Below are positions 54,395-63,488 of a DNA stretch of 64,000 bases, in pieces. The position numbers and the translations under genes are program-made. The stretch is from the NCBI RefSeq assembly GCF_014837155.1, contig NZ_JACYHA010000002.1:310001-374000 (forward strand), written 5' to 3'. How positions within the stretch are numbered: the stretch's first letter is position 1; every line of letters begins with the position of its first letter. The notes below the pieces were generated by a model. The model was not told the origin of the DNA. It saw nothing but the letters and a program-made list of their open reading frames with translations, and searched no databases. The DNA is from Litchfieldia stipae (GTDB lineage Bacteria > Bacillota > Bacilli > Bacillales > Bacillaceae_L).

Positions 54395-55000
54395 ATGGAC
54401 ATTAGAAGATTTGGATACATACGAGTAAGTAGCAAGGATCAAAATGAAGGTCGACAACTGGAAGCCATGAAAGAAAAGGGAATAGATGATCGAGACATTT
54501 TCATGGATAAACAAAGTGGAAGGGATTTCCAACGGGAACAATATCAGCTACTTAAAAGAATCTTGAGAAAAGGAGATCTCTTGTATATACATTCTTTAGA
54601 TCGTTTTGGACGGAATAAAGAAGAAATTTTACAAGAATGGAATGATATCACGAAGAACATACAGGCTGACATTGTGGTGTTGGATATGCCGTTGCTCGAC
54701 ACTACTCAATTTAAGGATAGTTTAGGAACCTTCATTGCCGATCTTGTTTTGCAAATTCTTTCTTGGATGGCAGAAGAGGAAAGGGAAAGAATTCGAAAAC
54801 GACAGCGTGAGGGAATTGATCTAGCACTGCAGCAAGGTATAAAGTTTGGCCGACCAAAGGTACGAATAACAGAAGAATTTGAAAAAGTATATCAAAAATG
54901 GAAAGCAGGAGAAATAACAGCTGTGAAGGCAATGGATGAATTAAACGTTAAAAAGACTACCTTTTATAAATTAGTAAAGGAGTACGAAAAGGATTATTAA
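54395..55000 (+). CDS. Serine resolvase/invertase (second)
   Basis: A 201-aa serine recombinase. The catalytic Ser is in FGYIRVSSKDQNEGRQ (Ser12 or 13), with LYIHSLDRFGRNKEE and a C-terminal HTH (AGEITAVKAMDELNVKKTTFYKL). GAGGGAG lies six bases before the ATG, and this start is preferred to a frame start 57 bases earlier. It is not closely similar to the resolvase at 50507. TnpR-like resolvases of this type accompany Tn3/Tn1546-type transposons, but no such transposase gene is seen here. Confidence 0.9.
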   Translation: MDIRRFGYIRVSSKDQNEGRQLEAMKEKGIDDRDIFMDKQSGRDFQREQYQLLKRILRKGDLLYIHSLDRFGRNKEEILQEWNDITKNIQADIVVLDMPLLDTTQFKDSLGTFIADLVLQILSWMAEEERERIRKRQREGIDLALQQGIKFGRPKVRITEEFEKVYQKWKAGEITAVKAMDELNVKKTTFYKLVKEYEKDY

Positions 55001-55296
55001 AAGTAACAATATAAACATGTAGAAACTCGTTAATAACGTAGACTTTTTCCAAATTAAAGGGTCCGATTATCGAGCCCTTTCGCTGAAGAGTTTCATCCCC
55101 CTACCCTTTCTAATTGTTTTTGAAAAAACGTTAGCACAAAGGCCAAACCCTTGATTTTGAAGGATTTAGCTTTTATTCATTTTTTATCGTTTATTTATGT
55201 TTTTACATTTCGTACATAAATCAATGTTACCGGGCTTTTAAAGAAGCTTAGTAGATGCATAAAAAGTAAAGTATAGAGTCATACAGTATTCTAAGC

Positions 55297-55920
55297 TTAT
55301 TTTTCGTATACAACAGGGACTAAATCTAATTTCACTTTTTTAGCCACGATATATCGTCTATAACCGTCCGTGAGGACCTTTGTATCCCGATTAATAGTAA
55401 TAGGCTCATCTAAATAGCCTGTCCGTTTGACATAGTCCACGACCTTCTGCGTTTTTTCAGGGTTAGGTGTTGAGTTCAAAAATTCTTCAGGAACACTGAT
55501 TTTTTCAAGCAAAATAAAATCTTCTGTTCCTTCTGGTCCTTTTGTTTTTTCTTCTGCTTTTACCTCGTCTTTTTCTGGTTCTTGACTATCTTTACTTAAT
55601 TCTTTCTCTTTCTGTTTTTCAGGAACGATCGATACTTGGAAACAGACGACACCAATTTCTCCTGGACAATCCTCAACAGGTACGTCCAAGGTTGGTTCAC
55701 CTTGTAACATAATTTTTTGTGCTTGTATGTTTTCTTCCGTTAAATTAGCTTTCTTTAACTGCTTTTGATTAATAAATACTGTATATGTAATAGTTGAACT
55801 CTTGGGTAATCCCTTCGGTGCTGCTGGAGAGCCTTTCTCCTCCATATCAAAGGTATAGTAAGCTCCTTTCTGCCGTAATGAACTCACTGGTTTTCCTGTT
55901 AACGTAATTTTATGTGGCAT
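55297..55920 (-). CDS. OB-fold/ParB-like protein beside topB
   Basis: A 207-aa protein. Residues 1-105 look like a beta-rich OB-type domain (ITLTGKPVSSLRQKGAYYTF, KIMLQGEPTLDVP). An acidic/Lys-rich linker follows (about 105-140), then a ParB N-terminal-like domain with ISVPEEFLNSTPNP, DEPITINRDTKVLTDGYRRY and VPVVYEK. Proteins like this are common on large Bacillus plasmids next to topB. It lies 250 bp from the element's topB on the same strand. A role in DNA handling is inferred. The gap between them holds no recognised feature. AGGAGGGAT precedes the ATG. Confidence 0.65.
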   Translation of the reverse strand: MPHKITLTGKPVSSLRQKGAYYTFDMEEKGSPAAPKGLPKSSTITYTVFINQKQLKKANLTEENIQAQKIMLQGEPTLDVPVEDCPGEIGVVCFQVSIVPEKQKEKELSKDSQEPEKDEVKAEEKTKGPEGTEDFILLEKISVPEEFLNSTPNPEKTQKVVDYVKRTGYLDEPITINRDTKVLTDGYRRYIVAKKVKLDLVPVVYEK

Positions 55921-56169
55921 ACTATCCCTCCTAAACTTGCAAGTTAAACAACTTTATTGTAAGTCAACAGAATTGCATAAACAATCCCTTTTTTATGTAG
56001 CCGGCAAACTTCTAAAGAAGCCTGAAATCTTGATGAATCAATCATGTATAAAAAAACCGCAGAAACGCAGAAAAAGGCCTAATAACAGCGTAGCTGTCAT
56101 AGACCGTAATAAGATTTCGTTTACTGCTGCAACAAATGTTGCATGGCTAGTTGTATATTTAAAACAAAT

Positions 56170-58329
56170 TTACTTATTAAACTCCATCTTCCAACTAAAA
56201 AATTCGTTTTCTTGATTCTTTTCATATCTCATATTGGCATCAAACTTACTGCCTTTTTTACTTGTTAATCCTTTCACTGTTACTACACCATTTTTCAAAA
56301 GTGATTTTACCATCGTTTTCGTCGGCTTTTTCTTCATCGTGGCCAAAAATTTATCATTCTTCCAAATGACAAATTTACACCCATTCTTCCAATTGCTACA
56401 TCCAAACCCTTTTTGTCCCTCGATCACACTATGGCCACAAAGAGGGCATTTACCCAATACTTCAATTGGTTTCTTATTTCTTACCACTTCATTAATAATT
56501 ACTTGTTGTTCATTTTTAATTTTATCAACAGCTTTTGTTGTAAAATCAAAAATTGCATGAAGAAATTCTTGTTTCGTAAATTTTTGTTTTTCAATATCTG
56601 ATAATGTTTTTTCTAACCGACCTGTAAACTCCAAATCAAACAATTCCTTAATCGGAAATGTTTCTACTAATTTTCTTCCAAGTTCAGTACATATTAAATT
56701 TTTATTTTGCGTAGTAATATAGCCGACATCCTTTAATTTTTTAATCGTTTCAGCCCTTGTAGCAGGTGTTCCGATACTATAACCACTTAAAATAGCCGTT
56801 AACATTTCTTCATTTTCCTCATCATCATGGCCTTTACCACAGGTTTCCATCTTTTTTAAAAGTGTTTTTTCTGTATGTTGCTTCGGTGGTTTCGTAACGT
56901 GAGATGTAATGGTATGGTTAATTAAGTCCACCATGTCATTGATACTCACATATGGTAAAATTGTATCTTTTGATTCAATTTTTTCAATCTTTTTCCAACC
57001 TTCAACAAGCTGAACTTTTCCTTTAGAAATGAATACGCCTTCTATCTCACTATTATTAACCTTCGTAATCATTTTTGTTTCTTCATATTCGGCAATAGGC
57101 ATAAATTGCATAAGAAATCTATTTTTTATTGAATTATAAACGATTTTCTCATCCTGAGTTAAAGATTTTGGGATTAAATATGTGGGAATAATGGCACTAT
57201 GACTTTCAACCTTAGAATTATCAAAGACTCGTTTAGATTTCATAAAATTAATTTCATCCGCAAAAGGCAATCCTTGTTTTAAGTTATCAAGTACCTTTGC
57301 TGCTTTTTCTACTAAACTTTCCTCTAAAACAACACTCGCAGTCCTCGGGTAAGTAATATACTTCTTTTCGTAAAGTGACTGTGCTACTTTTAATACCTTG
57401 TCAGAAGTCCAACCTTTAAATTTGCTTGTGATATATCCTTGTAAGTTTGAAAGGTTAAATAAATAAGGTGGATATTCCCGTTTTCGCTCTACTTTTTTGT
57501 CAATAATGGTCGAGGTCTGACTTGTAAGAGCCTGTTCAATGGAGTCTAAGGTTTCTTTATTTTTAAATTTATCCTCATTTTTTTCAAAATACGTACCTTC
57601 ATAAACCTTGTTATCCTTAGTCTGAAAGGTAGCAGTCAATTTAAAATATGTTTCTGGTACAAAATTTTCTATTTCTTTATCCCGATCGTAAATAATCTTT
57701 AAAGTCGGTAAGAGTACTCTGCCTATATTTAAGGCTTTACCTACACCTTTTTGGTATTTTAATGTAGCAACAGATGTTAAATTGATCCCGATGACCCAAT
57801 CTGCCCATTGTCTGCTTATTCCCGCATCTTGGAGAGGTTTCATTTCTGTATTAGGTTTTAGGTTTTGGATTCCTTTTACCACTTCATTTGGTGTCCATTC
57901 GTTCAGTAATAAGCGATAAACTTGTTTTTTTGTCTTAAGATTATAAATAATAGTGTCCCCAATGATCTGTCCTTCACGATCAAAATCACACGCAGAAATA
58001 ACCGTATCTACGTCATTGCGTTTGATTAAACTGTAGATGATTTTTAACTGCTTTTTAGCACCAAGATCTTCTTTCCCTTTATTTCGTGGATCACTTTTTA
58101 CTTTATAACGAAAGTGGGAAGGGATAAAAGGAAAGTTGTCCATACTCCACCTTGCCATACCTTCATCATAATCTTTGGCATCATAAAGCTGTAACAAATG
58201 ACCAAAAGCCCAGGTAACAAAATAATCCTCACCTTCAAAGTACCCTTCTTTTCTAGTCTTAATATTTAACGCATCCGCAATATTCTTGGCAACTGATGGT
58301 TTTTCCGAGATAATTAACTTTTTTGACAC
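56170..58329 (-). CDS. topB: Element-encoded DNA topoisomerase III
   Basis: A complete 719-aa type IA topoisomerase. TOPRIM residues are in IISEKPSVAKN and SACDFDREGQI. The active Tyr is in KKYITYPRTAS near residue 330. A C-terminal zinc ribbon is seen (CPLCGHS, then GCSNWKNGC). Topoisomerase III separates linked daughter duplexes with a RecQ helicase. It is clearly divergent from the host topB fragments and resembles plasmid-type enzymes. GTG start seven bases after GGAGG; a longer frame start is unlikely. It lies 120 bp from the element's right end in the same direction as the broken host gene, so it probably replaces it. Confidence 0.94.
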   Translation of the reverse strand: MSKKLIISEKPSVAKNIADALNIKTRKEGYFEGEDYFVTWAFGHLLQLYDAKDYDEGMARWSMDNFPFIPSHFRYKVKSDPRNKGKEDLGAKKQLKIIYSLIKRNDVDTVISACDFDREGQIIGDTIIYNLKTKKQVYRLLLNEWTPNEVVKGIQNLKPNTEMKPLQDAGISRQWADWVIGINLTSVATLKYQKGVGKALNIGRVLLPTLKIIYDRDKEIENFVPETYFKLTATFQTKDNKVYEGTYFEKNEDKFKNKETLDSIEQALTSQTSTIIDKKVERKREYPPYLFNLSNLQGYITSKFKGWTSDKVLKVAQSLYEKKYITYPRTASVVLEESLVEKAAKVLDNLKQGLPFADEINFMKSKRVFDNSKVESHSAIIPTYLIPKSLTQDEKIVYNSIKNRFLMQFMPIAEYEETKMITKVNNSEIEGVFISKGKVQLVEGWKKIEKIESKDTILPYVSINDMVDLINHTITSHVTKPPKQHTEKTLLKKMETCGKGHDDEENEEMLTAILSGYSIGTPATRAETIKKLKDVGYITTQNKNLICTELGRKLVETFPIKELFDLEFTGRLEKTLSDIEKQKFTKQEFLHAIFDFTTKAVDKIKNEQQVIINEVVRNKKPIEVLGKCPLCGHSVIEGQKGFGCSNWKNGCKFVIWKNDKFLATMKKKPTKTMVKSLLKNGVVTVKGLTSKKGSKFDANMRYEKNQENEFFSWKMEFNK

Positions 58330-58448
58330 AGCTGAACCTCCAAATCTATCTAAAATCAATCTAATTCTTTCATTTTATTTTCAAATAACATCCAATATTT
58401 GATGCCTTTTTCTGTAGACAAATCATAATCAAAATTGTATGATTATTT

Positions 58449-58536
58449 TAACCCAAAACATTATCAGGCAAAATACTTATATTTATTATATTACTAGTTT
58501 TATAGATTCTGCCCATCTAAAAAAGTACCTATAACC
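58449..58536. other. Right attachment end of the integrative element
   Basis: TAACCCAAAA (58449-58458) and GTACCTATAA (58525-58534) are the inverted partners of the left-end decamers. TGCCCATCTAAAA (58510-58522) repeats 14468-14480 in direct orientation. Host topB begins right after at CCAGC. Confidence 0.8.
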
Positions 58537-60030
58537 AGCAGTTTTCATTAACGTAATTAATTGTCCTTCAGTATATCTCTTAGGTGGCTGAGTCTTTCCA
58601 TCTTTCACTTTAACGTTTTGAACAATTCCTCTTTCATCAGTCGATAACTGCGGCAATAGTACTTCTTTATCTTTACTATCTTGTTCATCAAATAACACCT
58701 TCCGCCAACCGTCCTGTATCTTTTGCTTCCCTTTAGATGTAAATTCAGCTCTTTCGTCAACGACAGTTTCTACTGTAGTATAATCAAAGATTGCTTTTTC
58801 ATAATGAGCTGCAATCAGGCGTCGTGCAATCAAATCATATATCTTTTGCTCATCACCACTTAACTTGCTAAGTTGTGGAACCTGTTCAGTAGGTATAATC
58901 GCATAATGGTCAGTAACCTTTTTTTCATTAACGTATCTTCGATTATCCATGATTGACTTAACAGGTGTAGGGAAATACTTGTTGAATAATTCCTGATTAG
59001 CAAGCTTTGAAAAAATATCTGGGATCATCTTCGCTTCTTCTTTTGTAATAAAGCTAGAATCTGAACGTGGATATGAAATATATCCCTTAGTATATAGTCC
59101 TTGGGCTGTATCTAACGTTTTCTTTGGAGAAAATTTGAATAAACTATTTGCTGTTGCTTGTAAACTAGATAAATTAAACAAAAATGGAGGCTGATACTCT
59201 TTTCTTTCTATATCAAGACTTTTGATTCTTGCATCTTTCCCTTTACAAAATGCCGCGATTTTCTCTGCCATTTTTTGATCCAGAATTCTTGATTCTTGAT
59301 CCTTATGCCATTTGCCTTCATATTTTTTTCCATCAATATTAAAAGTAGCAAGAACCTCCCAAAATGGCTCCGATTTAAAGGCTGTGATTTCTTTCTCTCT
59401 TTTAACAATTAAAGCTAATGTTGGCGTCTGAACTCTTCCAACCGAAAACACATCAGAAAATCCTTTCTGTTGTAATAAAAGGGTATACACTCGTGATGCA
59501 TTCATCCCAACAATCCAATCTGCACAAGCTCTTGACCTTGCTTCAAAGTACAAGTTTCGTGTTTCGGATTCATCTAGTAAGCTATTAAAACCACCTAGTA
59601 CTGCATTTTCTGTTAACGATGAAATCCATAACCTTTGTAAAGGTTTTTTAATTTTTGCAGTCTCAAGAATGGTCCGTATGATAAGTTCTCCTTCTCGCCC
59701 GGCATCACCTGCATGTATAATTCCTGTTACGTTTTGATTTAACAGAAGTTGCTTTATAATTTGATATTGCTTTGCCTTGGATCTACTAACTCGGTATTGA
59801 AATTGATCTGGAATGATTGGTAATGTCTGTAACCGCCATTTTTTCCATTGTGGATTATATTCCTCAGGTGAGAGTAATTCACAAATATGCCCAACTGCCC
59901 AAGTGACATATGCCCCAGATGGAAAAATCGGAGTAGGTAAGATTTCAATATATCCTTGTTTCTTTTTATGTTTAAATGGTGATGCAAGCTTTGATGCCTG
60001 ATCAGGTTTTTCAGCAATAATGACCTTCAA
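58537..60030 (-). pseudogene. topB: Host topB, N-terminal fragment
   Basis: The first ~495 residues of host topoisomerase III: TOPRIM (IIAEKPDQASK, HAGDAGREGEL), active-site Tyr (GYISYPRSDSSF) and on to ITLMKTAG. There the frame passes into the element and stops after 14 foreign residues at 58486. The zinc-ribbon C-terminal part is at 13718-14390. The fragment still has its ribosome site (AATTGATGGGGGATT) and could make a truncated protein, but it lacks domains needed for normal activity. Confidence 0.93.
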
Positions 60031-60147
60031 GTTAATCCCCCATCAATTGAAATAAGAGAAGGTTTCCCTTCTCTTCTAGGATTTTTATATTATACTTTAT
60101 TTTCGTTCGTCTGTTAAATCTCAAAAATTGAGTTTTTAGATCAGGGC

Positions 60148-60396
60148 TTAAAATATATTACTATTTTCAACTAAGTATTGAATCGTAACTACAATCAATT
60201 CTCCGAATTTAACATCTAAGACAATATTTACCCCTTCATTCTGAATAATCAGAGCTGATTCATCTTCAAGCATAAGTAGCTGCTCACCTAAACAAACTAC
60301 TTTTTTATAAATCTCATCTCGCTCACTTTCTTCTAATGAAAGCCTTTGTGCAAACCTAATGATAAATTCTTTCCCATTCAATTCATGCCGAAGCAT
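60148..60396 (-). CDS. 82-aa protein, unknown
   Basis: An 82-residue protein (MLRHELNGKEFIIRFAQRLS) with mixed helix and strand and no membrane segment. GGGGGAG precedes the ATG at seven bases. It has a helical first half rich in Glu/Arg and a beta-like second half (ALIIQNEGVNIVLDVKFGEL). It is on the same strand as host topB, 118 bp upstream of it. I do not recognise it. The 375-bp gap to cspD holds the cspD promoter and leader. Confidence 0.65.
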   Translation of the reverse strand: MLRHELNGKEFIIRFAQRLSLEESERDEIYKKVVCLGEQLLMLEDESALIIQNEGVNIVLDVKFGELIVVTIQYLVENSNIF

Positions 60397-60595
60397 CCTA
60401 ACTCCCCCAAGACCAGTAATTTTAATATCCTTAACTATTCTATGAAATTAGTAATTCAAGCATGTCTACAATCTAAAAATAATATATATAATATTATTAT
60501 ACCAATAAACACAGTCATTTAATACAATTTTCAAAATAGTTAGAACAATAATTAACTATTTCTTCAATTTTTTTGTGGAGAAAATAAGAGCTATC

Positions 60596-60625
60596 TTGAC
60601 TATATTATAATAATTATTGTATATT
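60596..60625 (+). promoter_or_regulatory. cspD promoter and long leader
   Basis: TTGACT, 18 bp, TATATT. The transcript would have about 140 nt before the ATG. Such long leaders are typical for cold-shock genes and often fold differently in the cold. Confidence 0.65.
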
Positions 60626-60771
60626 AAAAACATCATTTAACCGAATATTCACGTAATTCAAAACCCGAAATAATTATTACGATCATATCATTCAATATTC
60701 AGTTATATGATAAATTTATTTTTTCGGGCTAGTATATAGATGCTAGCGCATGGTATTAGGAGGAATACGAA

Positions 60772-60972
60772 ATGCAAAATGGTAAAGTAAAATGGTTTAA
60801 CAATGAAAAAGGGTATGGATTTATTGAAGTAGAAGGTGGAGACGATGTATTCGTTCATTTCTCTGCTATTCAAGGTGAAGGATTTAAATCTTTAGAAGAA
60901 GGACAAGAGGTATCCTTTGAAGTTGTTGAAGGAAACCGTGGTCCACAAGCGGCAAATGTAGTGAAACTATAA
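60772..60972 (+). CDS. cspD: Cold shock protein CspD
   Basis: A 66-aa cold-shock domain protein starting [20 protein letters not shown], nearly the sequence of B. subtilis CspD. RNA-binding motifs RNP1 (KGYGFIEV) and RNP2 (VFVHFS) are intact. It binds single-stranded nucleic acid and acts as an RNA chaperone. TAGGAGGAAT lies before the ATG. The neighbours ypeQ and ypeP are the same as in B. subtilis. Confidence 0.96.
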   Translation: MQNGKVKWFNNEKGYGFIEVEGGDDVFVHFSAIQGEGFKSLEEGQEVSFEVVEGNRGPQAANVVKL

Positions 60973-60987
60973 TTTTTCACTACTCTT

Positions 60988-61019
60988 AGAGGCTGATTTA
61001 ATTATTCAGCCTCTTTTCT
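60988..61019. terminator. Terminator shared by cspD and ypeQ
   Basis: AGAGGCTGA and TCAGCCTCT form a nine-pair stem followed by TTTCTT. It overlaps the ypeQ stop and serves both convergent genes. Confidence 0.85.
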
Positions 61020-61202
61020 TGTATTTAGAGATAACTTTCTTCCATATTCTCTTAATGTTTCTCCAACTGTACATTTCTTGATGCAAAACACTTGAGCATA
61101 TGATTTTCCATATTCTTTTCGATTATGTGTCTTTAAGAAACAATCGTTACAATAGGTGTCAAGTATTTCACCTACTTCCTCTATTATTTTCTTTCTTTCC
61201 AT
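61002..61202 (-). CDS. ypeQ: YpeQ-like small zinc-finger protein
   Basis: A 66-aa protein with four Cys and a His arranged as CNDCFLKTHNRKEYG then CIKKCTVG, a probable zinc site, as in B. subtilis YpeQ next to cspD. Function unknown. The start MERKKIIEEV is chosen; in-frame ATG/GTG codons 9-12 bases earlier overlap AGGAGATGG, and the ribosome spacing does not fully decide. Its 3' end overlaps the cspD terminator. Confidence 0.8.
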   Translation of the reverse strand: MERKKIIEEVGEILDTYCNDCFLKTHNRKEYGKSYAQVFCIKKCTVGETLREYGRKLSLNTRKEAE

Positions 61203-61272
61203 TTCACTCACCATCTCCTGTGTTTTCCATGAATTCATGCTGTTTTTTTAATCATATGTGTTAATAGCTTAT

Positions 61273-61935
61273 TTACTTACCATTAATTTCAAATTTACTT
61301 GAAACCATTGTTCCTTCAAGTGCTTGAGTTGCAAGCTTATCACTTTCTCCATTTTGTTTTCTTGCTATTGGACTATATGTCGGACGAATCCCCATATCCT
61401 TCATCTTGTCTTCAATTCTGTCTAACCATTTGTTTAATGTATCCTCAAAACATGGCCAATCACCTGAAAGCTGATTTAATACAACTTGTGAATCACCTTT
61501 AAATTCAACAGCGGTGTTCTTCACACCTAACTCTTCAAGTGTTAAGAGCATAAACCAAAAAGCAGCATATTCAGCTTCATTATTTGTTTCTAGTTCGTCA
61601 AAAACCTCATTTGCTCTAACACGATAATCTCTATTATTTTGAGTGAAATAAATAGCAGTACCTAATCCAGCTTTATGCGTTTGAAGATCAAACCCACCAT
61701 CAAAATACGCTACAATGTTTTGAGGTTCCGTTTCTACCTCTTTTAGTAATTTTATAAGTTCCTTCTTTGTCCATTTCGTGTGTTGTTGATCATAAAAGAC
61801 AAGTTCTTTTACACGCCCTGTTTTTTCAAAATCATCAGAAATCATTAATGCTTCCTTCGCAGGTATCATTTCTGATGTAAGTACAATATTTTGGTTTTTG
61901 GGACTTTTATAGAACCATTCGATCAAAACTAACAT
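61273..61935 (-). CDS. ypeP: YpeP-like RNase H-fold protein
   Basis: A 220-aa protein with an N-terminal 70-residue extension and an RNase H-like domain. Acidic catalytic-type residues are seen in AYFDGGFD, NNEAEYAAFW and EFKGDSQVVLNQL. It corresponds to YpeP of B. subtilis, whose activity on RNA/DNA hybrids is uncertain. GGAGGTGGGG precedes the ATG. It lies next to ypeQ on the same strand, 34-70 bp apart, and faces an RNase HI-like gene across a divergent gap. Confidence 0.82.
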   Translation of the reverse strand: MLVLIEWFYKSPKNQNIVLTSEMIPAKEALMISDDFEKTGRVKELVFYDQQHTKWTKKELIKLLKEVETEPQNIVAYFDGGFDLQTHKAGLGTAIYFTQNNRDYRVRANEVFDELETNNEAEYAAFWFMLLTLEELGVKNTAVEFKGDSQVVLNQLSGDWPCFEDTLNKWLDRIEDKMKDMGIRPTYSPIARKQNGESDKLATQALEGTMVSSKFEINGK

Positions 61936-62038
61936 GTCCCCACCTCCTCTGTTGTTATCTTCATTTTTCCATTAATTCTTCTAACGTATACTATATTATT
62001 GTAAGCGAATTATACCTTATTACAGGAGATTATTAAAT

Positions 62039-62110
62039 ATGGAATCATTTTTAGAATATTTTGATTGGTTACCACTCCCAATGTATGGTAAACTACTTAT
62101 AGTTTTTTGA
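62039..62110 (+). CDS. Possible 23-aa leader peptide
   Basis: A 23-codon ORF (MESFLEYFDWLPLPMYGKLL) with AGGAGATT about ten bases before its ATG. It ends two bases before the ribosome site of the next gene, so translation of the two could be linked. Short and unsupported by family knowledge. Confidence 0.35.
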   Translation: MESFLEYFDWLPLPMYGKLLIVF

Positions 62111-62125
62111 AGGAGGATATCATTT

Positions 62126-62515
62126 TTGATTGAAATCTATATTGATGGAGCAAGTGCAGGTGATCCTGGTCCATCTGGAGCTGGGATCTTTATTAAAGGA
62201 AATGGAATTGTTGAGAAATATTCTGTTCCACTCGGTGAAATGAGTAATCATGAAGCTGAATATTATTCATTAATTAAAGCTCTTGAGATTTGCATCGAAA
62301 AAAACTATAAAATTGTGTCTTTTCGAACCGATTCACAATTAGTTGATAGAGCGATTGAAAAAGAATACGTAAAGAATAAACGATTTGCCCCTCTACTAAA
62401 ACAAGCCTTAGACTATTCTAAACAATTAGATCTTTTCTTTATGAAATGGATACCAAGTAGTCAAAATAAAGTGGCTGATGAATTAGCTAGAGCTGCAATT
62501 ATCCGTAATAAATAA
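62126..62515 (+). CDS. RNase HI-like protein (YpdQ type)
   Basis: A 129-aa RNase HI-fold protein. The four carboxylates of the active site are present in EIYIDGASAGDPG, SNHEAEYYSL, FRTDSQLVD and NKVADELARAA. It resembles B. subtilis YpdQ, for which RNase H activity is weak or absent. TTG start eight bases after GGAGGATAT. It overlaps no neighbour and is followed at 17 bp by the EamA gene, which may be co-transcribed. Confidence 0.85.
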   Translation: MIEIYIDGASAGDPGPSGAGIFIKGNGIVEKYSVPLGEMSNHEAEYYSLIKALEICIEKNYKIVSFRTDSQLVDRAIEKEYVKNKRFAPLLKQALDYSKQLDLFFMKWIPSSQNKVADELARAAIIRNK

Positions 62516-62532
62516 GATTGAGGTCATTAATT

Positions 62533-63465
62533 ATGAAAAAAACATTGATCGCAGACATTAGTTTATTATTTGTTGCATTTATTTGGGGTTCTACTTTTGT
62601 AATTGTCCAAAATGCAATTGCGTTTTTAGAACCTATGACATTTAATGCACTAAGATTTTTCATTGCTGGTTTATTCCTTCTTGGATGGCTACTAATTTTT
62701 AAAAGAAACGAATTAAAGGAAATTAATAAAGGTCTGATTATTGCTGGCATAATAATGGGGTGTTGGTTGTTTGGAGGTTATGCTTTACAAACCTTTGGTC
62801 TTCTATATACAACGTCATCAAAAGCTGGCTTTATCACTGGTTTAAGTGTTGTCTTAGTTCCTTTATTTGCATTTGGGATTTTGAAACAGAAACCAAAGCC
62901 TAATGCAATCGTGGGAGTATTAGTTGCTACCGTAGGTCTATATTTATTAACAATGGGAGACGCCTTTGGTTTAAATCAGGGGGATGTACTGGTCTTCTTT
63001 TGTGCAATATCGTTTGCACTTCATATCATTTTTACAGGGAAGTTTACATCATTGTATTCGACTCTTGTACTAACTGTTGCACAAATTTTTACTGTTGCTT
63101 TCCTTTGTATGGGGTCAGCGCTTTTCTTTGAAGAGTGGCAGATTATTTTTGATCCAGAAGTTATTTTAAAAGGTGAAGTTCTGTTTGCCCTTATGGTTAC
63201 ATCTTTATTAGCAACAGCAATTGCCTTTTTCATTCAAACAAAGTATCAGAAGTATACGACCGCGACTAGAGTTGCATTGATCTTTGCAATGGAACCTGTA
63301 TTTGCTGCTCTAACAGGCTTTTTAGCAGCTAATGAGCGTCTATCATTTATCGCAATACTTGGGTGTGTATTTATTCTTATTGGGATGATTCTAGCAGAAC
63401 TACCAAGTAGGATCCAATCAAAGACAAGAAAATGTAAATATGGCATCCAAACACATAAAAGCTAG
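62533..63465 (+). CDS. EamA/DMT-family transporter
   Basis: A 310-aa membrane protein with ten helices arranged as two EamA repeats. FVAFIWGSTFVIVQNAI opens the first and DVLVFFCAISFALHIIF the second. The family exports metabolites such as amino acids; the substrate is not predictable here. The start MKKTLIADIS is chosen, with TTGAGGTC about ten bases upstream; an in-frame TTG 15 bases earlier is possible. It ends inside a terminator that also serves the convergent gene. Confidence 0.88.
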   Translation: MKKTLIADISLLFVAFIWGSTFVIVQNAIAFLEPMTFNALRFFIAGLFLLGWLLIFKRNELKEINKGLIIAGIIMGCWLFGGYALQTFGLLYTTSSKAGFITGLSVVLVPLFAFGILKQKPKPNAIVGVLVATVGLYLLTMGDAFGLNQGDVLVFFCAISFALHIIFTGKFTSLYSTLVLTVAQIFTVAFLCMGSALFFEEWQIIFDPEVILKGEVLFALMVTSLLATAIAFFIQTKYQKYTTATRVALIFAMEPVFAALTGFLAANERLSFIAILGCVFILIGMILAELPSRIQSKTRKCKYGIQTHKS

Positions 63466-63488
63466 GAATGATTTCCTAGCTTTTATTT
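63457..63488. terminator. Bidirectional terminator after EamA gene
   Basis: AAAAGCTAGGAA and TTCCTAGCTTTT pair perfectly across a four-base loop; A and T tracts on both sides. It includes the stop codon of the EamA gene. Confidence 0.9.

Larger units (their letters stand above)
14389..58536. mobile_element. 44-kb Tn554-like integrative element in topB
   Basis: Everything between the two halves of host topB. Ends carry paired inverted repeats (TTATAGGTAC, TTTTGGGTTA) and a direct repeat TGCCCATYTAAAA (14468-14480 and 58510-58522). The left end holds three recombinase genes and a TnpC-like gene. Cargo is the spoVA2mob-type operon, cwlJ, cardiolipin synthase-like gene, cadmium and sulfide clusters, nested IS and Tn552-like modules, and a replacement topB. 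No conjugation genes were seen, so transfer between cells would need help. A stepwise build-up of cargo by IS elements is likely. Confidence 0.85.

Noticed and set aside
54395-55000. Evidence for a Tn3/Tn1546 transposon carrying the spore genes
   Set aside because: A resolvase alone does not show this. No Tn3-family transposase or 38-bp-type ends were found anywhere in the window.
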